50,641 nucleotides of DNA from Methylobacterium aquaticum (GTDB lineage Bacteria > Pseudomonadota > Alphaproteobacteria > Rhizobiales > Beijerinckiaceae). The position numbers were made by a program, and so were the translations under genes. How positions within the stretch are numbered: position 1 is the stretch's first letter; each line of letters starts with the position of its first letter. The DNA lies in NCBI RefSeq assembly GCF_001043915.1, contig NZ_LABX01000122.1, positions 1-50,641 on the forward strand, in the 5' to 3' direction. The notes below the pieces were generated by a model. It made no database searches and was not told the DNA's origin. It saw only the letters and a list, made by a program, of their open reading frames with translations. This document shows positions 33,905 to 42,746 of this stretch, in pieces.

Positions 33905-34834
33905 TCAGTTTGGCTTCACCGCCGTCAACCCCGCCTTCTCGGCCATCGCATCCAGCGCCTCCTGGTAGGTGGCCGGCACGACGCCCTTGAAATGGTCCTT
34001 GAGCCCCAGGCTGTCCTTCCAGCGCAGGCGCTGGGCAATGGCCCGGGCCATGATCGGCTCGACACCGGAATCGGCGACCGCCTCGGCCGACATCTCCAGC
34101 TCCTCGGCCCGGCGCTTGGCGTGGATGACGCCGGACGGGGTCAGGCTCTGGACCGTGTCCATCCAGGGCCGGGCCAGGGTCTTCGAGGCGGAGGCGAGCA
34201 CGACCTCGTCGATGCCGTATTGCCGGGCGGCGAGCAGCATCTCGTCATGCAGGGCCTCGATGCCCTTGATGAGGACCGAGCGCAGGATCTTGATGCCCGA
34301 CGCCGTGCCGAGGGCCGGACCCATGAAGGCGATCTGCATCCCCCAGGGCACCAGCAGGTCGCGGACGCGCTCGCCGGCCGGCCCGCTCGACAGCATCCGC
34401 ATGGCGTAGCCGTGAAGCGGCGTCCCCTCGATCGCGCCGTCGCCGAGGAGCGCGCCGGTGGCCGACAGCCGCTCGGCGACGCCCTGCTTCACCTTCGGGG
34501 TGGCGGAGGCGAAGTCGAGGAAGGTGTGGCGGCCCGTCAGCACCGGCGCGAAAGCCTCGGCACTCTCGAGCGAGGCCGCACCCGGCGTCACGCTCACGAT
34601 CAGGTCGGCGGCCTCGGCGAGGTCCGCGTTCGAGCGCACCAGGGTGACCCCGGCCTCCCGCGCCCGGCCCTGGATCAGGTCGGCATAGGGCCCGTCGAAG
34701 GCGTATTTGTCGTAGCAGGCGATGCTCGACAGGCCGGCGCCGCGCAGACCCGCCCCGAGGGTGCTGCCGATCTCGCCGTAGCCGACGAGGCCGAACCGGA
34801 ATTGCGTGCGCTCGGTCACGACGGGCTCTTGCAT
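33905..34834 (-). CDS. NAD(P)-dependent oxidoreductase with DUF1932 C-terminal domain
   Basis: The 309-residue protein has an N-terminal Rossmann domain (FRFGLVGYGEIGSTLGAGLR, dinucleotide motif GxGxxG about residues 18-23) and TPGAASLESAEAFAPVL. Its C-terminal helical DUF1932 domain holds GIKILRSVLIKGIEALHDEM, where the lysine is in the place of the beta-hydroxyacid-dehydrogenase catalytic lysine. It probably oxidises a 3-hydroxyacid or reduces the matching keto acid. AAGGAG precedes the ATG. It is 23 bases from the end of the upstream YdiJ-type gene, in the same transcript. Confidence 0.85.
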   Translation of the reverse strand: MQEPVVTERTQFRFGLVGYGEIGSTLGAGLRGAGLSSIACYDKYAFDGPYADLIQGRAREAGVTLVRSNADLAEAADLIVSVTPGAASLESAEAFAPVLTGRHTFLDFASATPKVKQGVAERLSATGALLGDGAIEGTPLHGYAMRMLSSGPAGERVRDLLVPWGMQIAFMGPALGTASGIKILRSVLIKGIEALHDEMLLAARQYGIDEVVLASASKTLARPWMDTVQSLTPSGVIHAKRRAEELEMSAEAVADSGVEPIMARAIAQRLRWKDSLGLKDHFKGVVPATYQEALDAMAEKAGLTAVKPN

Positions 34835-34856
34835 GATGGGCTCCTTGATGTCGGGG

Positions 34857-37800
34857 TCAGTGCGCCGCTTGCCTGAGGCGGGGCGCGGGGATCGTGGCCG
34901 CGAGGTGATCGCGCAGGATCTCGACCGGGTGCGGCAGCCGCACGCCGTCGATGAGTTTGGCTTGCGAGCGGCAGGAATAGCCGTCGGCGAGGAGGCGGCC
35001 GGTCCGGCCCATCGACGCCACGGGCCTCGCCCAGCTGAGGCCGTAGATGCGCTCGGAGGTCGCCCGGTTCTCGGCCTCGTGGCCGTAGGTGCCGGCCATG
35101 CCGCAGCAGCCCGAGGGCAGGACCGCCAGGGGAAGACCGAGGGACCGGAAGACGTGGACCCACGCCGCCACGGCGGCTTGCGCCGTCGCCCGCTCGGTGC
35201 AGTGCGGCAGCAGCCAGTAGGGTTCGCCGTCCGGGTCCGCTGCGCGAGGATCGAGGCGCGCGGCGAGCCATTCCTGGACGAGCCGCACCTGCGGCAGGTC
35301 GCGCCCCGGCAATGCCTGCTTGTACTCGGAGCGGTAGCTGAGCGTCATCGACGGATCGAGGCCGATGAGGGGCACGCCGGTCGCGGCGAGGCGGCCGAGA
35401 CTTTCTGCGTTCCGGGCGGCGACCCGCGCGAAGCGGCCGAGGAAGCCGTGGACATGCAATGGCTTGCCGTTCGGGCGGAAGGGCGCGAGCCAGGGCCGGA
35501 TCCTCAAGCCGATCAGCAGGTCGAGGAGGGCCAGCAGGACCGGCGTGTCGTAGTGGCTGGTGAAGGCATCCTGCACCACGACGACGTGTGAGCGCCGCTC
35601 GGCCGGCGGGAGCCGCGCCAGCACGTCCGCCTCGGCCAGGGCCACGCCGCGCCGTGCCATCTCCCGCCCGAGATCGAGCCCCGACAGGGTCGGCGCGTGG
35701 ACGAGACCGACCGCCCTCCCCGCCCCCAGCCTCGTCGCGGCGTTGACGAGACGGGGGGCCCGGGCAAGCCAGGGGGCCAGCGGCTCCAAAGCGGCGATCG
35801 CGTGGTGGCGGAGCGGCCGCAGGTAGCGGCCGTGATAGAGTTCCAAAAACTTCGCCCGGAAAGTCGGGACGTCGACCTTGATCGGGCAGAGGCCGGTGCA
35901 GGACTTGCAGGCGAGGCACCCGGCCATCGCCTCGTGCACCTCGTGCGAGAAGTCGTCGTCCCGCCGTCGCAGGGTCGCAGCGAGGCGGGCCGGAAAAGCG
36001 AGCCAGCCCGGACGCGCCCTGAGCGCGCGCGCCTCCGCCAGCGGGTCGATCCCCTGGGCGGCGAGCCGCCGCAGCCACTCGCGCATCAGTTGGGCGCGGC
36101 CCTTGGGCGAGTGCCGGCGGGCGCGCGTGCCCTTCCAGGACGGGCACATCGCCTCGTCCGGGTCCCAGGAATAGCAGGCGCCGTTGCCGTTGCAGTGCAG
36201 CGCCTCGTCGTAGGCAGCCCGCAAAGCGGCCGGGATCGCTCGGTCGTGGCTGCCCTTGGTCGGCACGCCGTCGATGGTGAGGAGCGCGCCGCCGTCAGGC
36301 GCCGCGATTTTCCCCGGGTTGAACTGGTTCCTCGGGTCGAAGGCGGCCTTCACCGCCTGGAGCGCCGGGTAGAGCGGGCCGAAGAACCGGGGCGAGAACT
36401 CGGAGCGGACGCCCTTGCCGTGCTCGCCCCAGAGCAGGCCGCCGTATCTCTGCGTCAGCGCGACGACCTCCTCGGTCACCGCGCGCACCAGGCGTTCCGC
36501 GCCCGGCGCCTTCATGTCGATCGCCGGCCGGACATGCAGCACCCCGGCATCGACGTGGCCGAACATGCCGTAATCGAGGCCGTGGCCGTCGAGGACGGCC
36601 CGGAACGCGGCGATGAAGTCGGCGAGGTTCTCGGGCGGGACCGCCGTATCCTCCACGAAGGCGACCGGGCGCGCCTCGCCGGTCCGGTTGCCGAGAAGGC
36701 CGACCGCCTTCTTGCGCATGGTCCAGATCCGGCCGATCTCGGCCTCGCCCCGCGCCACCGTGTAGCCGCGCCGTCCGGTCGCCGGCCCAGCCGCGTCCAG
36801 CATCGCCGTGAGGCGGGCCAGGGCCCCTGCCACCGCCGCCTCGCTGTCGCCGACGAACTCGACGAGGTTGACGCCGCGCGCCCGCTCGCCCGCATCCTCG
36901 GGGAAGAAGGCGGCGACGCCGTCCCAGACCGGATCGCCCTGGGCGAGCGCCAGCACCGTCGAATCGACCGTCTCGATCGAGGCCGGCGCGAGATCGGCGA
37001 GCGCCCGCGCGTCACGCAAGGCCGCATCGAAGCCGGCATAGCGCAGGACGACCAGGGCCGCGTGGCTCGGCAGCGGCAGGACCGCAAGCGTGGCTTCCGC
37101 CAGGAAGCCCAGCGTGCCCTCCGAGCCGCACAGGACCGCATTGAGGTCGAACAGCCCGTCGGCGCGCCGCAGATGCGCGAGGTCGTAGCCGGTGAGGCAG
37201 CGGTTGAGCGGCGGGAACCGCTCGGCGATCAGCGCCGCATTCTCGCGCTGGATCCGGTCGATCTCGCGGTGGATGGCCCCGGCCCGGTCGTCCCGCGCCT
37301 GTACCGCCGCGAGCCCGGCCGCGTCGAGGGGTTCCGAGTGCCAGACCGTGCCGTCGGAGAGGATCGTGGTCAGCGCCCGCACGTGGTCGCGGGTCTTGCC
37401 GTAGAGGCACGAGCCCTGGCCGCTCGCGTCGGTCGCGATCATGCCGCCGATCGTGGCGCGGTTCGAGGTCGAGAGTTCCGGGGCGAAGAACAGCCCGTGG
37501 GGCTTGAGCGCCGCGTTGAGCTGGTCCTTCACCACGCCGGCCTCGACCCGGACCGTGCGGGTCTGCGGGTCGATCGCCAGGATGCGGTTCATGTGCCGCG
37601 ACAGGTCGACCACGAGGCCGTCGGTGAGGGACTGGCCGTTGGTGCCGGTGCCGCCGCCGCGGGGCGCGATCCGCATCTGCGCGAAGCGGTCCTCGGACAA
37701 CAGCCTCGCAATCCGCACGAGGTCGTCGCGATCGCGCGGGAAGGCCACCGCCTGCGGGGTGAGCTGATAGATCGAGTTGTCGGTCGCCAGCACGGTCCGG

Positions 37801-37910
37801 TCGGCGCGCGACAGGGAGAGATCGCCGGCAAAGCCCCGCGCCCGCAATTCGGCGCAGAAGGCCGCGTGGAGCGGTGCCGTCTCGGCGTCGGAAGGGAGGC
37901 GCGGGATCAT
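34857..37910 (-). CDS. YdiJ-type FAD/4Fe-4S D-2-hydroxyacid dehydrogenase
   Basis: The 1017-residue fusion has the length and order of E. coli YdiJ (1018). An N-terminal FAD-binding type-4 domain has RGGGTGTNGQSL near residue 88; the FAD-oxidase C-terminal domain follows (to ~560). A cysteine segment CNGNGACYSWDPDEAMCP is near 590, a classical 4Fe-4S motif CLACKSCTGLCP at about 664-676, and a C-terminal CCG region includes LPSGCCGMAGTYGHE. YdiJ homologues oxidise D-2-hydroxyglutarate or D-lactate and pass electrons to an acceptor. The start ATG lies four bases after the stop of the upstream MFS gene, so they are coupled. Here the substrate is probably a cluster-specific 2-hydroxyacid (inference). 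Confidence 0.88.
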   Translation of the reverse strand: MIPRLPSDAETAPLHAAFCAELRARGFAGDLSLSRADRTVLATDNSIYQLTPQAVAFPRDRDDLVRIARLLSEDRFAQMRIAPRGGGTGTNGQSLTDGLVVDLSRHMNRILAIDPQTRTVRVEAGVVKDQLNAALKPHGLFFAPELSTSNRATIGGMIATDASGQGSCLYGKTRDHVRALTTILSDGTVWHSEPLDAAGLAAVQARDDRAGAIHREIDRIQRENAALIAERFPPLNRCLTGYDLAHLRRADGLFDLNAVLCGSEGTLGFLAEATLAVLPLPSHAALVVLRYAGFDAALRDARALADLAPASIETVDSTVLALAQGDPVWDGVAAFFPEDAGERARGVNLVEFVGDSEAAVAGALARLTAMLDAAGPATGRRGYTVARGEAEIGRIWTMRKKAVGLLGNRTGEARPVAFVEDTAVPPENLADFIAAFRAVLDGHGLDYGMFGHVDAGVLHVRPAIDMKAPGAERLVRAVTEEVVALTQRYGGLLWGEHGKGVRSEFSPRFFGPLYPALQAVKAAFDPRNQFNPGKIAAPDGGALLTIDGVPTKGSHDRAIPAALRAAYDEALHCNGNGACYSWDPDEAMCPSWKGTRARRHSPKGRAQLMREWLRRLAAQGIDPLAEARALRARPGWLAFPARLAATLRRRDDDFSHEVHEAMAGCLACKSCTGLCPIKVDVPTFRAKFLELYHGRYLRPLRHHAIAALEPLAPWLARAPRLVNAATRLGAGRAVGLVHAPTLSGLDLGREMARRGVALAEADVLARLPPAERRSHVVVVQDAFTSHYDTPVLLALLDLLIGLRIRPWLAPFRPNGKPLHVHGFLGRFARVAARNAESLGRLAATGVPLIGLDPSMTLSYRSEYKQALPGRDLPQVRLVQEWLAARLDPRAADPDGEPYWLLPHCTERATAQAAVAAWVHVFRSLGLPLAVLPSGCCGMAGTYGHEAENRATSERIYGLSWARPVASMGRTGRLLADGYSCRSQAKLIDGVRLPHPVEILRDHLAATIPAPRLRQAAH

Positions 37911-37914
37911 GACG

Positions 37915-39249
37915 TCAGGCCGCGACCGCGACAAGCCCGTCGGTCCGGCGGACCTTCCGGCCGAAGGCGAGCATCAGGACCGCCCCGACCAGCAGGCAGG
38001 CGCCGACCGCGATGAGCGGCGCGGTGAACCCGCCCGAGAGGTCGCGCACGAGGCCGATCATGTACGGCCCGGCAAAGCCGCCGAGATTGCCGATCGAGAC
38101 GATCATGGCGATCCCGCCGGCGGCGGCCCGCCCGGTGAGGAAGCTCGAGGGCACCGCCCAGAAGGTGGCGACGAAGGAGTTGATGCCCATGACGGCGACG
38201 CAGAGCGCCGCGATGGTGAGGACGGGCGTCGGGGTAAAGGCACTCGCCAGCAGGGCCGCCGCGCCGACGACGAGCGAGATCGCCGGGTAGATCGTCCGGT
38301 CGCGGCCGCGATCCGACATCCGGCCCCACACCACCATGGCGACCGCGCCGCAGATATAGGGGATCGCCGTCACCACCCCGACGAGGGAGGTGGCGAGGCC
38401 GAGTTGCTTGATGATCTGCGGCAGCCACAGGCCGATCCCGAGCGAGCCGACAATGGCGCAGAAGTTGATGCAGGCGAGCATCAGCACGCGCCAGTTCCGC
38501 AGCGCCTGGGCGAGCGTCATCGTGTGCTTCCGCTCGATCGCCGCCTTCTCGGCCGCGAGCTTCGAGACCAGGGCGTCGCGCTCCGCCGGTGACAGCCACG
38601 CCGCCTTCTCGGGCCTGTCGGTCAGGACGAACAGGCAGGCGATACCCAACGCCACGGCCGGCACCGCCTCGAGGATCAGGAGCCACTGCCAGCCCTTGAG
38701 GCCGAACCCTTCGAGCTGGATCAGCGCGCCGGAGATCGGCGAGCCGAGGATGTTGGCGACCGGGATGCCGAGCAGGAACAGGGCGGTGGCCCGCGCCCGC
38801 ACCGCGGAGGGGAACCACAGGCTGAGATAGAGGAACACGCCCGGCACGAACCCGGCCTCGCCGAGACCGAGCAGGAAGCGCGCGATGCCGAACTGCACCG
38901 GGCCGGTGACGAAGGCGGTCGCCGCCGACACCAGGCCCCAGGTGATCATGATCCGGGCGATCCAGATCCGGGCCCCGATCCGCATCATGATCAGGTTGCT
39001 GGGGATCTCGGCGATGAAATAGCCGAAGAAGAACAGGCCGGCGCCGACGCCGAAAGCGGTCGCCGAGAGGCCGATATCCTTGTTCATCGTGAGTGCGGCG
39101 AAGCCGACATTCACCCGGTCGAGATAGCTGATCACGTAGCAGACGAACAGGAACGGCAGGATGCGCCACATCATCTTGCGGTGAAGCGCCTGCTCGTCGA
39201 CCTCGGCCGATGGCGCGACTGCCGGCTGCGCCGGTCCTGCCCGGGTCAT
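37915..39249 (-). CDS. MFS transporter, ACS type, first gene of the catabolic operon
   Basis: The 444-residue, 12-segment protein shows the same ACS hallmarks as its paralogue at 31632: YLDRVNVGFAALTMNKDIGL, ARFLLGLGEAGFVPGVFLYL and LGSPISGALIQLEGFGLKGW. An organic anion is the likely cargo. The ATG has GGGAGCAGG upstream, and a 21-bp palindrome (39269-39289) lies 20 bases before it, so the divergent IclR regulator probably controls it and the genes downstream. It is followed after four bases by the YdiJ-type gene. Confidence 0.88.
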   Translation of the reverse strand: MTRAGPAQPAVAPSAEVDEQALHRKMMWRILPFLFVCYVISYLDRVNVGFAALTMNKDIGLSATAFGVGAGLFFFGYFIAEIPSNLIMMRIGARIWIARIMITWGLVSAATAFVTGPVQFGIARFLLGLGEAGFVPGVFLYLSLWFPSAVRARATALFLLGIPVANILGSPISGALIQLEGFGLKGWQWLLILEAVPAVALGIACLFVLTDRPEKAAWLSPAERDALVSKLAAEKAAIERKHTMTLAQALRNWRVLMLACINFCAIVGSLGIGLWLPQIIKQLGLATSLVGVVTAIPYICGAVAMVVWGRMSDRGRDRTIYPAISLVVGAAALLASAFTPTPVLTIAALCVAVMGINSFVATFWAVPSSFLTGRAAAGGIAMIVSIGNLGGFAGPYMIGLVRDLSGGFTAPLIAVGACLLVGAVLMLAFGRKVRRTDGLVAVAA

Positions 39250-39268
39250 GTCACCTGCTCCCTATCGT

Positions 39269-39289
39269 TTTTGCAACGGCGTTTCAAAA
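39269..39289. promoter_or_regulatory. Palindromic IclR-type operator between the MFS gene and iclR
   Basis: TTTTGCAACG-G-CGTTTCAAAA is a 21-bp palindrome centred at 39279 with a single mismatched pair. Its core TGCAACGGCGTTTCA resembles known IclR/KdgR-family sites (TGAAAC...GTTTCA). It lies in the divergent intergenic region, 20 bases from the MFS start codon, within what should be its promoter or leader. Confidence 0.8.
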
Positions 39290-39435
39290 TGACTACAATC
39301 GTCGCGCCGACGGGTCAAGCGCGCGGATTCCCAGAAGGGCCGCGGACGCGAGGGTCATCCGAGTGGTTTGGCGGCGGCGCGCGGCGCCGCTAAGGGAGGC
39401 GACGGCGAAGCCAGACATCCGTGAGCGTGAGACGA

Positions 39436-40137
39436 ATGCCGAAAGAGGCCCGACCGAGACCCAAGCTCGAAGGCGTCGCCTCGGCGGAGCGGGTGCTGAC
39501 CGTCCTGACCGCGTTCCGGCGCGGCGACGACGCGCTGGAACTGACGGAGCTTGCCCGCCGCACGGACCTCGTGAAGAGCACCATCATGCGGCTGTGCATC
39601 TCGCTCGAGAAGTTCGGCCTGATCGAGCGGCTGGATGACGGACGCTATCGCCTCGGGGTCGAGGCGGCGCGGATCGGCTCGGTCTACCAGCAATCCTTCG
39701 CGCTGGAGGAGCGGGTGGTGCCGGTGCTGGAGCGGCTCGCCGCCGAATCCATGGAGACCGCGTCGTTCTACATCCGCCGCGGCAACCAGAGGCTATGCCT
39801 GTTCCGGGCCGACTCGCCCTACCCTCTGCGCATGAACGTGCGGCCGGGCGACATGCGGCCGATGGACCAGTCGGCCATCGCGCAGGTGCTGGCGACCTTC
39901 GGCGACCGGACGGCCCCGCAGACGACGCCCGAGCTGCCGCTCTACACCTCGGGCATCACCGACCCGCACGTCGCCTCCCTGGCAATGCCGGTCTTCGGGG
40001 CCGGTGGCAGGCTCATCGGCGCCCTCGCGCTGTCCGGTCCCTCGTCGCGCCTCACGTCCGAGCAGGCCGACCTCCTCGCGCCGAGGCTCCGCGACGCCGC
40101 CGAGCGCCTGTCGGCCGAGTTGGGGGCGCAGACCTGA
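39436..40137 (+). CDS. IclR-family transcriptional regulator
   Basis: The protein (233 residues from the ATG at 39436; a GTG at 39421 is an alternative) has an N-terminal winged helix-turn-helix (SAERVLTVLTAFRRGDDALE, LTELARRTDLVKSTIMRLC) and the IclR effector-binding domain (FYIRRGNQRLCLFRADSPYP, ASLAMPVFGAGGRLIGALAL). IclR regulators sense small acids and control adjacent catabolic genes. It is transcribed away from the catabolic operon, with a palindromic operator between, and most likely controls that operon and itself. Confidence 0.92.
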   Translation: MPKEARPRPKLEGVASAERVLTVLTAFRRGDDALELTELARRTDLVKSTIMRLCISLEKFGLIERLDDGRYRLGVEAARIGSVYQQSFALEERVVPVLERLAAESMETASFYIRRGNQRLCLFRADSPYPLRMNVRPGDMRPMDQSAIAQVLATFGDRTAPQTTPELPLYTSGITDPHVASLAMPVFGAGGRLIGALALSGPSSRLTSEQADLLAPRLRDAAERLSAELGAQT

Positions 40138-40337
40138 GGCGACACCGAACCTGTCACGGGCGCGGCCGTCGCGAAGGCCCGGCCTGGTCGGTGGAGTAGA
40201 CGGGAGATTGGGATCGCCCCGGATGGGTGGGGCAATCCGACCTCCGCCACCGGGAGAGGACCAGCCGTGTCGGCACGCTCCGGATCGCCGGCCGCGCACG
40301 CTCGACGACCCGGCGGTGTCCGGGCTATGTCCTGCCG

Positions 40338-41558
40338 ATGAACGGAATCGTGGTCGTCGGCACCGGACAGGCCGGCTTTCAGCTCGGTGCCTCCTTGCGG
40401 GAGAACGGCTATGCCGGGCCGGTGACCCTGGTCGGCGACGAGCCGGGCCTGCCCTACGGACGGCCGCCCCTGTCGAAAGCCTACCTGCTGGGCAAGACCG
40501 ACGCGGCGGGTCTGGCCCTGCGGCCGGACGCCTATTTCGCCGAGCACCGGCTGACCATCCGCGCCGGTGAGCGCGCGGTCGCGATCGACCGGGCGGCACG
40601 CCGCCTCCTGCTCGCCTCCGGCGAGGCGCTCGCCTATGACCACCTCGTCCTGGCGACCGGCTCGCGCAACCGCCCGCTGCCGGTGCCGGGCGCCGATCTG
40701 GCGGGCGTCCACCAGTTGCGCACCCTCGCCGACGCCGACGCGCTGAAAGCGGCACTCGCCGAGGCCCGCGCGGTCGCGGTGGTGGGGGCCGGCTTCATCG
40801 GGCTCGAATTCGCCGCCATCTGCGCCCAGAAGGGCTGTCCCGTCACGGTGATCGAGGGGCTGGACCGTCCCCTCGCCCGCTCGGTGTCACCGGCCATGGC
40901 GGCGCTGATCGAGACCTCCCATGTCCGGGCCGGCACCCGCTTCCTGTTCGGCCGCGCGGTCTCGGGGCTGATTGGGCCGGACCGCGTCCGGGCCGTCGCC
41001 CTGGCAGAGGGGCACGAGGTCGCGGCCGACCTCGTCCTCGTCGGCATCGGCATCCTGCCGAACGACGATCTGGCGCGGGCGGCGGGCCTGCGGGTCGAGA
41101 ACGGGGTCGCGGTCGATGCGATGCTGGCGACCGAGGATGCGGCCATCTCGGCCATCGGCGACTGCGCCAGCGTGCCCTCGCCCCACGCCGGCGGGGCGCG
41201 GGTGCGGATCGAATCGGTGCAGAACGCCGTCGACGGCGCCCGCTGCGTCGCCGCACGCCTCGCCGGCCGGCCGGCGGCCTTCACGGCGGTGCCGTGGTTC
41301 TGGAGCGACCAGGGTCCGCTCAAGCTCCAGATCGCCGGCCTGTGCCAGCCGCACGATCGCGCCGTGCGCCGGGGCGATCCTGAATCCGGCAGCGTCTCGG
41401 TGTTCTGCTACCGGGCCGGGCGCCTCGCCGGCGTGGAATCGCTCAACCGCCCGGCCGACCACATGATCGCCCGGCGCCTGCTCCAGACGGGGCGGAGCCC
41501 GACGCCCGAGCAGGCCGCGGATCCCGGCTTCGATCTCAAGGCTCTCGCGCTCGGCTGA
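40338..41558 (+). CDS. NAD(P)H-dependent ferredoxin/rubredoxin reductase-like flavoprotein
   Basis: The 406-residue protein has an N-terminal FAD motif VVVGTGQAGFQLG (Gly8-x-Gly10-x-x-Gly13), GLPYGRPPLSKAYLLGK, the NAD-binding motif VVGAGFIGLEFA and SAIGDCASVPSP, with a Reductase_C domain at the end (WFWSDQGPLKLQIAGL). It matches electron-transfer reductases that serve Rieske dioxygenases or cytochrome P450s. The ATG at 40338 is chosen because upstream codons do not resemble the family. No oxygenase partner or ferredoxin gene is next to it. Confidence 0.9.
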   Translation: MNGIVVVGTGQAGFQLGASLRENGYAGPVTLVGDEPGLPYGRPPLSKAYLLGKTDAAGLALRPDAYFAEHRLTIRAGERAVAIDRAARRLLLASGEALAYDHLVLATGSRNRPLPVPGADLAGVHQLRTLADADALKAALAEARAVAVVGAGFIGLEFAAICAQKGCPVTVIEGLDRPLARSVSPAMAALIETSHVRAGTRFLFGRAVSGLIGPDRVRAVALAEGHEVAADLVLVGIGILPNDDLARAAGLRVENGVAVDAMLATEDAAISAIGDCASVPSPHAGGARVRIESVQNAVDGARCVAARLAGRPAAFTAVPWFWSDQGPLKLQIAGLCQPHDRAVRRGDPESGSVSVFCYRAGRLAGVESLNRPADHMIARRLLQTGRSPTPEQAADPGFDLKALALG

Positions 41559-41602
41559 AAGCCTGTGCTACGCTGCGTCACCTCCGGGCGGAGACGCAGA
41601 CC

Positions 41603-42508
41603 ATGCCCATCAAGGCAGCCGTCGGCATGCATGCCAGGGGGCCGAGTGGCCTTCTTGAGGGCACCTGGCAGCCGGCGGCGCCCGGCGCTCCGGTCGTCCT
41701 GATCCTCCCGGGCTCCGGCCCGACCGATCGCGACGGCAACAACCCGGGCGGGGTCGCGGCGGGCACCTACCGGCTTCTCGCCGAGGGACTGGCGGCGCGC
41801 GGCATCGCTTCGCTCCGCGTCGACAAGCGCGGCATGTATGGCAGCCGCCTCGCCGCCGCCGATCCGAATGCGGTGACGCTCGGCGACTATGTCGACGACG
41901 TCCGGGCCTGAATCGCCGAGATCCGCCGGCGCGACGCGACGGCGCCGATCTGGCTTCTCGGTCACAGCGAGGGCGGGCTGGTGGCCCTGTCGGCGGGCGG
42001 CGCTCCGGATCTCGCCGGGCTGATTCTCGCGGCGGTGCCGGGGCGCCCGCTCGGTGCCGTGCTGCGCGAGCAGCTCGCCGCTAACCCGGCCAATGCCGGC
42101 CTCATGCCCGAGGCCCTGGACATCCTGGCGCATCTCGAGCGCGGGGAGCGGGTGGAGACGGTGAGCCCGATCCTGCTCCCGCTGTTTCGCCCCGCGGTGC
42201 AGGGCTTCCTGATCAGCCTGCTCCGGATCGATCCGGCTGCGATGATGGCCGAGATGCGGGTGCCGGTGCTCATCCTCCAGGGCACGCGCGACATCCAGGT
42301 CGGCCGCGCCGACGCGGACGCGTTGCACCGGGCAAACAAAGCGGCCCGCCTCGCGATTCTGGCCGATGTCAATCACGTCCTCAAGCTCGTCGGGTCGAAC
42401 GACCGGGCGGCGAACATCGCGACATACCGGGATCCCGACTTGCCCCTGGCCGCGGGGGTGATCGAGGCGGTCGCCGCGATGGTCGGCGGCAGGATCGCGG
42501 CGCCCTGA
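41603..42508 (+). pseudogene. Alpha/beta hydrolase with an in-frame TGA stop
   Basis: From the ATG at 41603 the frame reads an alpha/beta-hydrolase N-terminus (VVLILPGSGPTDRDGNNPGG, SLRVDKRGMYGS) to a TGA at 41909-41911. The same frame continues without interruption as IAEIRRRDATAPIWLLGHSEGG to 42508. The nucleophile Ser122 in GHSEGG, the VLILQGTRDIQV strand with the acid residue, and VNHVLK with the likely catalytic His all lie after the stop. A single-base change of TGG to TGA (Trp103) explains it. The intact protein would have about 301 residues and no signal peptide. A sequencing error is the other possibility. Confidence 0.85.
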
Positions 42509-42569
42509 TCCGGCCGCGCTCATGCCGCCCGGACCGTTTCGACGAGGCGGCGCACCGTCGTGCTCAGCC

Positions 42570-42695
42570 ATACCATCGGCCCAAGATGCTGACGCATCGG
42601 GCCGATGAGCCATCTCGAATTTTCGGTACTCAGCCAAAGGCTGAACGAAAATTGGAGAACGCAACCAAAGGTTGTTTTCTTTCGACCGTTGGCAT
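42570..42695 (+). repeat. Structured palindromic repeat, copy 3
   Basis: This 126-bp copy starts ATACCATCGG and ends CCGTTGGCAT. Hairpin 1 arms are ATCGGCCC and GGGCCGAT, each changed relative to copies 1 and 2 so that pairing is kept. Hairpin 2 is TCTCGAATTTTCG/CGAAAATTGGAGA with one mismatch and an inner CAGCC-AAA-GGCTG. The third hairpin is weaker than in copy 1. It lies after the broken hydrolase and before the convergent HTH gene. Confidence 0.87.
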
Positions 42696-42746
42696 CAGTC
42701 AGCCGTCGCGAGACCATCGTCGCCGATCCCGCGTCAGGGCCGAGGG

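Noticed and set aside
35697..38015. Plus-strand open frame of 772 codons opposite the YdiJ-type gene
   Set aside because: Antisense shadow; the minus strand encodes all expected FAD and Fe-S motifs.
41909..41911. In-frame TGA considered as selenocysteine
   Set aside because: Alpha/beta hydrolases have no selenocysteine at this place, no nearby SECIS-like hairpin was seen, and Trp (TGG) fits; a nonsense change or read error is simpler.
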